Translations under genes and position numbers: made by a program
Notes under the pieces: generated by a model
The model's database searches: none
Told to the model about the DNA's origin: nothing
What the model saw: the letters and a program-made list of their open reading frames with translations, nothing else
Source of the DNA: Candidatus Rhabdochlamydia oedothoracis
Lineage (GTDB): Bacteria > Chlamydiota > Chlamydiia > Chlamydiales > Rhabdochlamydiaceae
NCBI RefSeq assembly: GCF_019453995.1
Contig: NZ_CP075587.1
Span: 620,001-684,000, forward strand
DNA: 64,000 nucleotides
Reading direction: 5' to 3'
Shown here: positions 18,745-26,380 of the stretch, piece by piece
Numbering within the stretch: the stretch's first letter is position 1
How the letters are laid out: every line of letters begins with the position of its first letter

Positions 18745-19884
18745 GGCCCTTTCAACCTTGAAGTGCACAAAAAAGAACATATAAATACTTGAAAAAACAT
18801 CTATTGTGCACCCGAGCATAGCATGTTTGTAGATAATCTCGTAAACACTTCTAGTGGAGTTTCGAAGTTGAGAGCCTTTCTAGGTCTGTTATTTAGTAAA
18901 GTTTCCACCCTTTCTATATCCTTGGAAGTCGTATCTAAAAAGCTTTGTGTTTTAGGAAAATATTGCCTAACTAGTCCGTTTGTATGCTCATTTAAGCCTC
19001 TTTCCCAAGAATGGTAGGGCGTTGCAAAGTAGAAGTCTGTCTCTAGCTCGAAACTAACCATTTGGTGATAGGCAAATTCTTTTCCGTTGTCTGCTGTTAA
19101 TGTGTGTACAAAATCTTTGATAGGTTTAAGTTGTTCAATTAACGCTTGACTTACTTCCTCTGCAGTTTTATGAGAAACTTTGGCGAGCTTAGTTAGCTTG
19201 GAAGTTCTTTCTACCATTGATACAATTACGCCTTTATGTCCTGCCCCTATGACTGTATCTAGTTCCCAGTCTCCTAAACGAGTCTTTTTTTCTACAATAC
19301 AAGGCCGTTGCTTAATATCTATACGACCAGGCATGTTCCCTCTTCCAGAAGCTCCCTTTCTCTGCTTGTTATATTTTTTCCCTCGATGACGGAGCTCTCT
19401 ATAAAGCTGTCCTCCCTGTCGTTTATCTTTCCAGATATGATTATAGATGGTCTCATGACTAACATGTTCTTTACCATGTCTTTTAAGCCATCCGGATATT
19501 TGTATAGGGCTCCATTGCAACTTGATTTTTTCTTCAATACGGGTAACTATTTGAGGAGTCATTTTTTTATTGGGCTGAGAATTTTTTCTAAGAAATGCTT
19601 TTTCTTGAGCTTGCTGATGACGGTATCCTCGTTGCCCTTTATTTCTCTTAAGTTCCCTACTAATAGTGCTATGATGAACTTTTAGAATGTTTGCTATTGA
19701 GCTAGATGTATCTCCTCTAGCTTTTAAAATATAAATCTGACATCTTTGGTCATAGGTTAGGTGATGGTAGCCTTTAGGCAAGGTCTCTCCTTGTGTTTGA
19801 TTGTTAAAAATCACAATAGAGATTCTTTCATCGCCTGCCTATTCTTTTTTTAATTCTTCTGTGCACTTCAAACTTGAAAAGACT
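18745..19884 (-). mobile_element. Intact IS30-family element, copy 1 (1140 bp, TSD AAA)
   Basis: The ends are GGCCCTTTCAACCTTGAAGT (left) and the complement of AGTCTTTTCAAGTTTGAAGT (right), sharing an imperfect inverted repeat that includes TTGAAGTGCACA. The three bases AAA at 18742-18744 and 19885-19887 are the target duplication. The uninterrupted target in the copy at 34130 reads CTTATAAAACAATAAAA. Length and sequence match the copy at 51108 and the transposase is intact. Confidence 0.92.
18801..19814 (-). CDS. IS30-family transposase (intact)
   Basis: The 337-residue product has an N-terminal helix-turn-helix (LTYDQRCQIYILKARGDTSS; HHSTISRELKRN), a second DNA-binding segment and an rve-type DDE core. 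Visible acidic motifs are GDWELDTVIG, TADNGKEFAYH and the Glu in SWERGLNEHTNGL. The start is a GTG (MIFNNQTQGE). The protein is identical to that at 51164-52177, which indicates very recent movement. It should be able to act on the decayed IS30 ends elsewhere in the window. Confidence 0.92.
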   Translation of the reverse strand: MIFNNQTQGETLPKGYHHLTYDQRCQIYILKARGDTSSSIANILKVHHSTISRELKRNKGQRGYRHQQAQEKAFLRKNSQPNKKMTPQIVTRIEEKIKLQWSPIQISGWLKRHGKEHVSHETIYNHIWKDKRQGGQLYRELRHRGKKYNKQRKGASGRGNMPGRIDIKQRPCIVEKKTRLGDWELDTVIGAGHKGVIVSMVERTSKLTKLAKVSHKTAEEVSQALIEQLKPIKDFVHTLTADNGKEFAYHQMVSFELETDFYFATPYHSWERGLNEHTNGLVRQYFPKTQSFLDTTSKDIERVETLLNNRPRKALNFETPLEVFTRLSTNMLCSGAQ

Positions 19885-20867
19885 AAACAATAAAATGGGT
19901 AGAATACACCCTGATAAAACATCCCCTATTTGCACTGCCTGGACGTAAAGAGCTATTAAAAAGCGATATGGAATATGATGTTATTTTAATAGATGCCACA
20001 GAAACACCAATAGAGCGCCCTAAAAACAAACAAAAACATTTTTACTCGGGGAAGAAGAAAAGGCACACCTTAAAGACGCAGCTTGTAATGAGCAAGGATA
20101 CAAAAAAGATTATTTGTACCTTTTTTTCCAAAGGTAGAAGACATGATTTTAGGATATTTAAGGATTCTAAAATCAAGTTTCATTCCGAAATAAACCTTCT
20201 AACAGATGGAGGGTATCGAGGACTTAAAAAGCTTCATGCTAAAACCCAAATGCCTAAAAGAAGAAGCAAGAAAAATCCTTTAACAAAACAAGACAAAAAA
20301 AATAATCAATTCCTTTCCAAAGAACGTGTAATTAATGAAAATGCTATTGGTCTGCTTAAGCGATTCAAAATTTTAGCTGATCGTTATAGAAATAGACGAA
20401 AAAGGTTTGGTCTTCGGTTCAATCTAATTGCGGGCATTTATAATCTGGAGCTATGTTAATGGGTTTTGAAAGAGGTCTAAAGAATTGTGGTTATATGCGA
20501 TAATGCTGCCTACTATAGGTCAAAAATTGTTGCAAATTACCTAAAAACATCCAGATTAGAAATCAAATTCTTGCCTCCTTATTCTCCCGATCTCAATCTG
20601 ATTGAACGCCTTTGGCGATTCATGAATAAAAAAGTTCGCAATAATCGATATTATGAAAAATTCTTAGATTTCAAGACGGCAATTTATGCCTTTTTTGAAA
20701 ACGTTCCTAAATATCGGGAAGAATTGCAGCCTCTTTTATCTAGGAAATTTTGCTTAGTTAAATCTTAATTTAAAAACAAACGAGTATACATCTAGTCCAA
20801 TATAACACTTCATGGGTTGCTCCTAATTTTTTTTGCTCTTTAATGAGCGGTTTTTAGATTTAAAAAA

Positions 20868-20944
20868 ATCTCTTTATATTGGAAAGTTTAACTTACTCCG
20901 TTTAAGGAGTAACCCCTTCTTTGTGTGCAATTATGGCATGTCTA
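20868..20944. repeat. 77-bp intergenic repeat with hairpin (copy 1)
   Basis: The segment contains a perfect 7-bp stem (TTACTCC GTTTAA GGAGTAA, 20893-20912) and recurs inverted at 59483-59560 with a few differences. It lies between the IS cluster and the tRNA-Gln promoter. It may be the end of another mobile element or an intergenic stem-loop repeat; no coding sequence is credible. Confidence 0.55.
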
Positions 20945-21132
20945 TTAGAGTCTTTTTAAAATTTATTCAACTGCGTAACTCCTATAAACATGGGTTTGAA
21001 CTGGAGATTCTAGTCTTTAATTTTTTTTAAAAAATACTTTAACAAGCAAAAACCTTATTTAAAGATCTTTTTTTAAGTCAAGCGTAAATGCTGCATAAGC
21101 AGATCATTATCTGGGAAAAGATCTATTTAAAG

Positions 21133-21161
21133 TTGCTTTTTAATCTCCAAAAAACTAATCT
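21133..21161 (+). promoter_or_regulatory. Putative sigma-70-type promoter for tRNA-Gln/prs
   Basis: TTGCTT (21133-21138) and TAATCT (21156-21161) are separated by exactly 17 bp and lie 20 bp before the tRNA. Transcription would start near 21168. The rest of the 20945-21132 gap shows nothing else I can identify. Confidence 0.4.
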
Positions 21162-21180
21162 TCGTTCTGTTTATAGATAC

Positions 21181-21252
<72 letters not shown>

Positions 21253-21271
21253 ATTAATTTAACTTAAAGCA

Positions 21272-22195
21272 ATGTTCATGTCTTCGAGCAATTCTTTTAT
21301 GTTGTTTGCAGGAACTTCTCATAGAGAGCTTGCAGAGCAAATTGCAAAAAGCTTGGAAATTGATTTAGGAAAAACTCTTATTGAGACTTTTCCAGATGGC
21401 GAGATAGGCATCTCTATTTTAGAGAGTGTCCGTGGTAAGGATGTGTTCGTTGTGCAATCAATGGCACGCCATCCAAATTCCTATCTCATGGAACTGTTGA
21501 TTTTTGTTGATGCATTAAAGCGCTCATCCGCTCGCTCTATTATTGCCGTGATCCCTTATTTTGGGTATGCGCGTCAAGATCGAAGAGGGATGGGAAGAGA
21601 GCCGATTACAGCAAAACTTGTTGCAGATCTTCTGCAACGATCTGGTGTAACGCGTATATTAACAATGGATCTGCATACAGAGCAAATTCAAGGGTTCTTC
21701 GATATTCCTGTCGATAATCTTTATGCACGTCCGGCATTAGTAGATGCTGTTCGGAAATTACAGCCTAATCAAATAGTGACGCCTGATATCGGTAGTATTA
21801 AATTAGCTTGTGCTTTTGCAGAAAAATTAAATATTGATTTTGCAGTCATTGATAAACGACGTGTAAATGCAAATGAAGTGGAATCTGCTTTAATTGGAGA
21901 TGTTCATCAGAAGCGTGTTTTGCTCGTAGATGATATGTGCTCAACCGGGGAGACTCTCAAAAAAGCAGCTTTAGTTTGCAAAAGAGCTGGGGCTAGCTTA
22001 GTTTTTGCAGCTGTTACACATGGATTATTTATAGGAAGATTTGAAAATAGTGGGATTGAAAGGATAATTATGAGCAATACTGTGCCAACTCCTAATTGCA
22101 ATGTGGAAGTGGTCTCAGTAGCACCTTTGTTTGCAGAAGCAATACGATCAATTGTTAATGCTAAATCTATTTCCTCACTTTTTACACGGTTTTAA
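21272..22195 (+). CDS. prs: Ribose-phosphate pyrophosphokinase
   Basis: The enzyme makes phosphoribosyl pyrophosphate from ribose-5-phosphate and ATP, for nucleotide and cofactor synthesis. The 307-residue chain has the N-terminal domain (GKTLIETFPDGEIGI), the ATP-site region (VIPYFGYARQDRR), the metal/ribose flexible region (MDLHTEQIQGFFDIPVDNL) and the PRPP-binding loop (VLLVDDMCSTGETL). The start could be ATG 21272 or 21278. It heads a same-strand run through hldE. Confidence 0.93.
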   Translation: MFMSSSNSFMLFAGTSHRELAEQIAKSLEIDLGKTLIETFPDGEIGISILESVRGKDVFVVQSMARHPNSYLMELLIFVDALKRSSARSIIAVIPYFGYARQDRRGMGREPITAKLVADLLQRSGVTRILTMDLHTEQIQGFFDIPVDNLYARPALVDAVRKLQPNQIVTPDIGSIKLACAFAEKLNIDFAVIDKRRVNANEVESALIGDVHQKRVLLVDDMCSTGETLKKAALVCKRAGASLVFAAVTHGLFIGRFENSGIERIIMSNTVPTPNCNVEVVSVAPLFAEAIRSIVNAKSISSLFTRF

Positions 22196-22238
22196 TTTTA
22201 TCTTAAGGAAATACCTTAGAAATTTGGAGTAATTTATT

Positions 22239-22799
22239 ATGAAGCTTGTAGTGAAACCTCGTTTTAGCCAGAAAAAAAGCGAAGTAAAACAGATTCGATC
22301 CGTAGGGGATATTCCTGCTGTTATCTATTCTTTAAAAAAAGAGCCTGCGAGCCTAATCGTTAGTGGTCAAGAATTTGATACAGTATTAAGACAAATGCAA
22401 CCAGGCCACTTACCAACAACTGTTTTTACCTTAAGTGATGGGGTAGAAGAGTGTCAGGCTATTATTAAAGAAATTCAATATCACGTAATTACCTATAAAG
22501 TTTCACACATTGATTTTGAAGAGTTAATAGATGGTGTAGATGTACATGTAAAAGTACCTGTTAATTGCATAGGAACCATGGAATGTATTGGGGTCAAATT
22601 GGGGGGAGTTGTGCGTCAGGTAATGCGTCATGTGAAAGTGAAATGTCAACCAAAACATATTCCTACAAAATTCGATGTAGATGTAAAAAACGCTAATATT
22701 GGGAATTCTTTACGTGTGAAAGATTTGCAAGGAATATCAAGTGATGTAACTATTCTAGCAAAAGAGCATGACGTTGTAGCTGTTATTGCAAAACGCTAA
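22239..22799 (+). CDS. rplY: 50S ribosomal protein bL25 (CTC family)
   Basis: The 186-residue protein has an N-terminal 5S rRNA-binding bL25 domain (PAVIYSLKKEPASLIV...) and a C-terminal TL5/CTC beta domain (VDVHVKVPVNCIGTMECIGV). This long form is the one usual in Chlamydiae. The ATG follows GGAG at 22226. It is followed by pth, as in Chlamydia. Confidence 0.92.
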   Translation: MKLVVKPRFSQKKSEVKQIRSVGDIPAVIYSLKKEPASLIVSGQEFDTVLRQMQPGHLPTTVFTLSDGVEECQAIIKEIQYHVITYKVSHIDFEELIDGVDVHVKVPVNCIGTMECIGVKLGGVVRQVMRHVKVKCQPKHIPTKFDVDVKNANIGNSLRVKDLQGISSDVTILAKEHDVVAVIAKR

Positions 22800-22818
22800 T
22801 TTAAGAAGAGTTTTAACA

Positions 22819-23418
22819 TTGAGAGAAACGGAAAAACATTTAATTGTTGGACTGGGAAATTCTGGTGAAAAGTATAAAAATACCAGGCATAATGTAGGGT
22901 TTAAAGCGATTGACTTTTTTGCTAATCATCACGGCCTTGTTTTTCGTGAATCAGTGCAGATTTGTGGATCTTTGGCTCAAGGTTGTATACAAAAGAAGCA
23001 GGTTATCTTATTGAAGCCTATGACATTTATGAACGTAAGTGGTGAATCGATAAAGAGCTGCATGCAATGCTTTTCTATTGCAAAAGAAAAGGTATTGGTT
23101 GTTTGTGATGATATCACAATTGCTTTAGGAAAGATGAGAATGCGAATGAAGGGATCTTCTGGAGGGCATAACGGGTTAAAAAGCGTATCTTTAAGTTTAG
23201 TTACTGAAGAATTCGCTAGATTGAGAGTTGGTGTGGATTTTCCACAATTAGAAGAAGATTTATCTGATTATGTATTGGGAAAATTCACTAAAGAACAACA
23301 AAAAATACTAGAAAAGTTGCTCCCTTTTACTACCTTGGTCTTAAGGGAATGGATTGTGAAAGGAATAGCTCCAAGTATGCAATTGGCCCATAGTTATCCA
23401 GATTGCAAAAATAGATAA
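22819..23418 (+). CDS. pth: Peptidyl-tRNA hydrolase
   Basis: It cleaves peptidyl-tRNA released by drop-off from ribosomes. The product has Asn in LIVGLGNSG, catalytic His in TRHNVGF, Asp in VVCDDITI and the GSSGGHNGLKS loop. No in-frame ATG gives the conserved N-terminus, so I chose TTG 22819 (MRETEKHLIVGLG), which has a purine-rich site (AAGAAG, 22803-22808). It starts 19 bp after rplY. Confidence 0.9.
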   Translation: MRETEKHLIVGLGNSGEKYKNTRHNVGFKAIDFFANHHGLVFRESVQICGSLAQGCIQKKQVILLKPMTFMNVSGESIKSCMQCFSIAKEKVLVVCDDITIALGKMRMRMKGSSGGHNGLKSVSLSLVTEEFARLRVGVDFPQLEEDLSDYVLGKFTKEQQKILEKLLPFTTLVLREWIVKGIAPSMQLAHSYPDCKNR

Positions 23419-23450
23419 ATCATTTAAGTTTAAACTTATAGGAGAAAAAA

Positions 23451-24020
23451 ATGGCTAAACAAAAAAGCCAACTCTACGAAGGAATATACGTTTTAAGCGC
23501 TACACTAAGCGAGGAAGCTAGACAAAAAGCGCTTGAGAAAATTACAAACGGTATTTTAGAGCGTGGTGGGGTAGAACATAAGATTTTTGATCAAGGTCGT
23601 AAAAAACTAGCTTATGAAATCAATAAGCGACGTGAGGGATATTATTACGTAATATATTTTACAATTGATACATGCTATTTCAAAGAAATTTGGAGAGAGT
23701 ATCATTTAAATGAAGATCTTATCCGCTTTATGACTCTTAGAGCAGATAACGTTCCTGAAAAAATAGAGTTTAGTTATGAAGAAAAACAAACGGTTGAGAA
23801 GCCTTTTGCAAAAAAAAACAAGCAATGTCCTTTTAAATCAGCTGGGGTGCGCCATATTGATTATAAAGATGTTGAAACATTAGTTCGTTTTATTACAGAG
23901 CGCGGTAAAATCATTCCAAGAAGAATTACCGGTGTATCTGCTTATTACCAACGTAAATTAGCTCAAGCGATCAAACAATCAAGACATATGGCCCTTTTAC
24001 CATTTGTCGCACAAGACTAA
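23451..24020 (+). CDS. rpsF-rpsR: Fused 30S ribosomal proteins bS6-bS18
   Basis: One open frame of 189 residues encodes both platform proteins. Residues 1 to about 110 are bS6 ([39 protein letters not shown]). A short linker ([10 protein letters not shown]) follows, and residues 117-189 are a complete bS18 ([46 protein letters not shown]). No stop, ATG, GTG or TTG in this frame lies between the bS6 core and bS18. The bS18 match begins before an A9 run at 23810-23818, so a simple frameshift does not explain the join. AGGAG precedes ATG 23451. rplI follows, in the usual rpsF-rpsR-rplI order. In other bacteria the two are separate proteins that bind 16S rRNA as a heterodimer. Confidence 0.93.
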   Translation: MAKQKSQLYEGIYVLSATLSEEARQKALEKITNGILERGGVEHKIFDQGRKKLAYEINKRREGYYYVIYFTIDTCYFKEIWREYHLNEDLIRFMTLRADNVPEKIEFSYEEKQTVEKPFAKKNKQCPFKSAGVRHIDYKDVETLVRFITERGKIIPRRITGVSAYYQRKLAQAIKQSRHMALLPFVAQD

Positions 24021-24031
24021 AAGGAAGATGT

Positions 24032-24499
24032 ATGCGTAACCAACGTCAACGTAGTCAATTACTACTTTTGAAAGATGTCGAACAGCTTGGACGTAGCGGA
24101 GATATTGTACATGTGAAGCCTGGCTATGCGTGGAATTATCTGATCCCTACAGGTAGAGCGGTTTTCCCCGATAAGCGCACACTGCGCAACCAAGCAAATC
24201 TTAAGGAACAAAGAGAGCAGCAAGCAAACTTAGATCGTGAAGAATCTGAGTTAGTTGCTAAAAACTTAGAAGGAAAGTCTTTGGAAATTTTTGTGAAGGT
24301 AGATCCTGATGGTCATATGTATGGATCTGTAAAACCCCAAGATATTGTACTTTTACTGCAAGAAAACGAGCAAATTTTATTAGATCGCCGTAACGTTTTA
24401 ACTCCAACTATTAAAGAGTTAGGAACATATAAAATTTCTCTTGCTCTTAAAGAAAATGTGCCTGCACAATTTACGTTGCATGTGATTAAAGAGGTCTAG
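24032..24499 (+). CDS. rplI: 50S ribosomal protein bL9
   Basis: The 155-residue protein begins MRNQRQRSQLLLLKDVEQLG. This is the N-terminal L9 domain (GRSGDIVHVKPGYAWNYLIP) followed by the long helix and a C-terminal domain. The extra N-terminal basic residues are modest. AAGGAAG at 24021-24027 precedes the ATG, 11 bp after the fused rpsF-rpsR stop. Confidence 0.93.
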   Translation: MRNQRQRSQLLLLKDVEQLGRSGDIVHVKPGYAWNYLIPTGRAVFPDKRTLRNQANLKEQREQQANLDREESELVAKNLEGKSLEIFVKVDPDGHMYGSVKPQDIVLLLQENEQILLDRRNVLTPTIKELGTYKISLALKENVPAQFTLHVIKEV

Positions 24500-24505
24500 A
24501 GTCTC

Positions 24506-25366
24506 TTGAACCTAAAAAATTTTAAGGGGAAAGATCAAGCGCTCACGCTGCTTTCCCCTGCTAAAGTTAATTTGTTTTTTCGTATACATCATCGAAGACA
24601 AGATCAATATCATCAAATTTCCTCTCTTTATCAAGCCATTAATTTATCAGATACCATCTCTATTTCTTTAGCTGAGGAAGACCTTTTTCATTGTAATTTG
24701 AATCATCTCTGTGACCTGCAAGGAAATTTCATTTGGCAAGCCGTATCTTTATTTCGTCAGAAAACAGGTTGGAATCAGAAGTTATCTATTCGCTTACAAA
24801 AGAATATTCCTTTGCAAGCGGGTTTAGGGGGAGGAAGCAGTAATGCAGCAACGACTCTGTGGGCTCTTAACCAGCTTTCCCATTACCAATTTGAAGAAAA
24901 TCAGTTAGCTCTTTGGGCTGCTGAATTAGGTTCTGATATGGCTTTTTTCTTTTCGCAAGGAACTGCTTATTGCCAAGGAAAAGGGGAGATTATACAGCAG
25001 ATAACCCACTTGCCGAGCACTCATTTCTGGTTAGCAACGCCTCAATTTGGCTTATCCACTACTGCAGTCTACCAAAAATGCGATGCGAGTAAGTTAACGC
25101 ATTGGGATAGTGCTCAAGCTTTATCCGATACGCTCCAAGGTAAATTCATTTTAAGGAATGATTTGGAGCCAGCAGCCTTTGATTTAAAGCCGGAATTACG
25201 AGTCATCAAACATCAGCTTTTAGCGATGGGGTTTACACAAGTGTCTATGACAGGAAGTGGTACCACTTTTATCTGCTTTGGATCTTTAGAAACACTAGAA
25301 TCACCAGGAGTCGTTTTTTATCCTGTGCATTTTTTACAAAGAAAGCTAGGCTATTGGTATCAATAA
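24506..25366 (+). CDS. ispE: 4-diphosphocytidyl-2-C-methyl-D-erythritol kinase
   Basis: This GHMP kinase carries out the fourth step of the MEP isoprenoid pathway. The 286-residue protein has the substrate region (LLSPAKVNLFFRI), the GHMP ATP loop (PLQAGLGGGSSNAATTLW) and the C-terminal motif (SMTGSGTTFICF). The start codon appears to be TTG 24506, since no ATG lies upstream of the conserved SPAKVN. It follows rplI by 6 bp, as in Chlamydia. Confidence 0.9.
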   Translation: MNLKNFKGKDQALTLLSPAKVNLFFRIHHRRQDQYHQISSLYQAINLSDTISISLAEEDLFHCNLNHLCDLQGNFIWQAVSLFRQKTGWNQKLSIRLQKNIPLQAGLGGGSSNAATTLWALNQLSHYQFEENQLALWAAELGSDMAFFFSQGTAYCQGKGEIIQQITHLPSTHFWLATPQFGLSTTAVYQKCDASKLTHWDSAQALSDTLQGKFILRNDLEPAAFDLKPELRVIKHQLLAMGFTQVSMTGSGTTFICFGSLETLESPGVVFYPVHFLQRKLGYWYQ

Positions 25367-25390
25367 TATTTAAACTTTAAGCGACTTTTA

Positions 25391-26380
25391 ATGGATACAA
25401 AGATCTATGACGATCAATTTATTGTAATCACAGGAGCTGCGGGATTAATAGGTTCTTGCTGTGTCCGTTATTTAAACGATCAAGGATTTACTAATCTGAT
25501 TTTAGTCGATGATATTAAAAAAACGAATAAGTGGAAAAATCTCCTAAACAAAAAGTATATCGATTTTATTTCAAAGCATCAATTATTTGATTGGTTAAAA
25601 GGTAAAGAAAAAGAAATAAAGGCCTTCATTCATTTAGGAGCTTGTTCTGATACTTTGGAACAAAATGAAGATTACTTGATGCAAAATAATTTGCGTTATT
25701 CCATTCGTTTAGCTGAATATGCCCTTCAAGCAAAACATCGATTTATTTATGCTTCTTCGGCTGCTACATATGGGGATGGATCTCAAGGCTTTATTGATGA
25801 CCATGGTCAGCTCGAGTACTTAAAACCCTTGAATCTATACGGTTTTTCTAAACATGCTTTTGATTTATGGTTGAAGCAGCAAGGGGTTTTGGATCAAGTT
25901 ACAGGTTTAAAATATTTTAATGTTTTTGGGCCTAATGAAAATCATAAAGGACGTATGGCTTCCATGATTTATAAAATGACATCGCTTGTGCAAAAGGAAA
26001 AAGTGATTCGTTTATTTGCTTCTTCAGACCCAGATCAATTTGCTGATGGAGATCAGTGTCGTGACTTTATCTATGTAAAAGATGCCTGTCAGATGACGTG
26101 TGAGTTCTTAAAAAATTCCCTAGGTGGTATTTTTAATATAGGATCAGGATCTGCTACTACGTGGCACTCTTTAGCTCTAGCTATTTTTAAAGCATTGAAA
26201 ATACCACCTAAAATTACATTTATAGAAATGCCTAAAGAGCTCGGTTCTCAATATCAAAATTATACCTGTGCTGATATGGCAAAATATATAAAAGTTGTGG
26301 AACAGCCTAAGTTGTATTCTATACAAGATGCAGTAGAAGATTATGTGCAAAATTATTTAACCGTGGATAAGCGATGGTAA
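25391..26380 (+). CDS. hldD: ADP-L-glycero-D-manno-heptose 6-epimerase
   Basis: It epimerises ADP-D,D-heptose to ADP-L,D-heptose for lipopolysaccharide core synthesis. The 329-residue SDR-type protein has the nucleotide loop (VITGAAGLIGSCCVRYL), the HLGACSDT motif, the active-site YGFSK after SSAATYG, and the KYFNVFGPNENHKG segment characteristic of HldD. The last 7 bp overlap hldE. Chlamydia lacks heptose in LPS, so the pair points to an environmental chlamydial lineage. Confidence 0.9.
   Translation: MDTKIYDDQFIVITGAAGLIGSCCVRYLNDQGFTNLILVDDIKKTNKWKNLLNKKYIDFISKHQLFDWLKGKEKEIKAFIHLGACSDTLEQNEDYLMQNNLRYSIRLAEYALQAKHRFIYASSAATYGDGSQGFIDDHGQLEYLKPLNLYGFSKHAFDLWLKQQGVLDQVTGLKYFNVFGPNENHKGRMASMIYKMTSLVQKEKVIRLFASSDPDQFADGDQCRDFIYVKDACQMTCEFLKNSLGGIFNIGSGSATTWHSLALAIFKALKIPPKITFIEMPKELGSQYQNYTCADMAKYIKVVEQPKLYSIQDAVEDYVQNYLTVDKRW

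Larger units (their letters stand above)
18464..20459 (+). pseudogene. IS5-family (DDE_Tnp_4-like) transposase interrupted by IS30
   Basis: The N-terminal part from ATG 18464 (MPLKIRKGMMKIEKAKSLDN) has a helix-turn-helix region. The part after the IS30 has the first Asp (DVILIDATETPIERP) and the second (LLTDGGYRGLKKLHAK), and ends ...NLIAGIYNLELC. The N-terminal half also carries a frameshift around 18600 (KSQREKSPRRPRQ, then stop) relative to the copy at 34423, which reads SHKEKKARGGRVNKLK. It is doubly disabled. Confidence 0.8.
18418..20478 (+). mobile_element. IS5-family element (918 bp without its insert), 3-bp TSD
   Basis: The inverted ends are AGAGCTCTTTCAAAACC and, on the right strand complement, AGACCTCTTTCAAAACCC. 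The flanking target duplication is AAA (18415-18417 and 20479-20481), confirmed by the uninterrupted IS630 sequence at about 50645. The element is itself split by an intact IS30 at 18745-19884. Removing that insert and its duplicated AAA leaves 918 bp. A second, inverted copy is at 33197-34457. Confidence 0.88.
17623..20768 (+). pseudogene. IS630-type 2 transposase, split
   Basis: The fragments encode an N-terminal helix-turn-helix (WTCPQVAHALLLDDDTIRRY), a middle part with the first catalytic Asp (LLYLDGVHPQHNSKPSYGWY) and a C-terminal part with the second Asp and the Glu (CDNAAYY; LPPYSPDLNLIERLW). The reading frame across DNAAYYRSKI is intact here, unlike the copy at 49901. Two insertions and a 5' deletion make it non-functional. 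Confidence 0.8.
17616..20788 (+). mobile_element. IS630-family element (type 2), interrupted by a MITE and an IS5/IS30 nest
   Basis: The ends match the other type 2 copy at 49817-50953 (TATACTGAAATGCATT on the left, AAACAAACGAGTATA on the right). The transposase is split into three blocks: 17623-17925 (N-terminal, with about 135 bp of the 5' end deleted), 18045-18417 and 20479-20768 (C-terminal, with SPDLNLIERLWRFMNKK). Rejoining the blocks restores the DDE domain. Interruptions are MITE-A at 17923-18026 and an IS5-type element at 18418-20478, flanked by AAA. Confidence 0.85.

Noticed and set aside
20833-21030. 65-residue frame upstream of tRNA-Gln
   Set aside because: It reads through the hairpin repeat and AT-rich DNA, has no ribosome site, and has no protein-like pattern.
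23760-23830. S6-S18 fusion being only a homopolymer frameshift artefact
   Set aside because: With one extra A, a separate frame from ATG 23774 could reach bS18. But bS18-like residues (KPFAKK) already appear before the A9 run in the fused frame, and bS6 shows no natural stop there. The artefact remains possible, so reads should be checked, but the sequence as given supports fusion.
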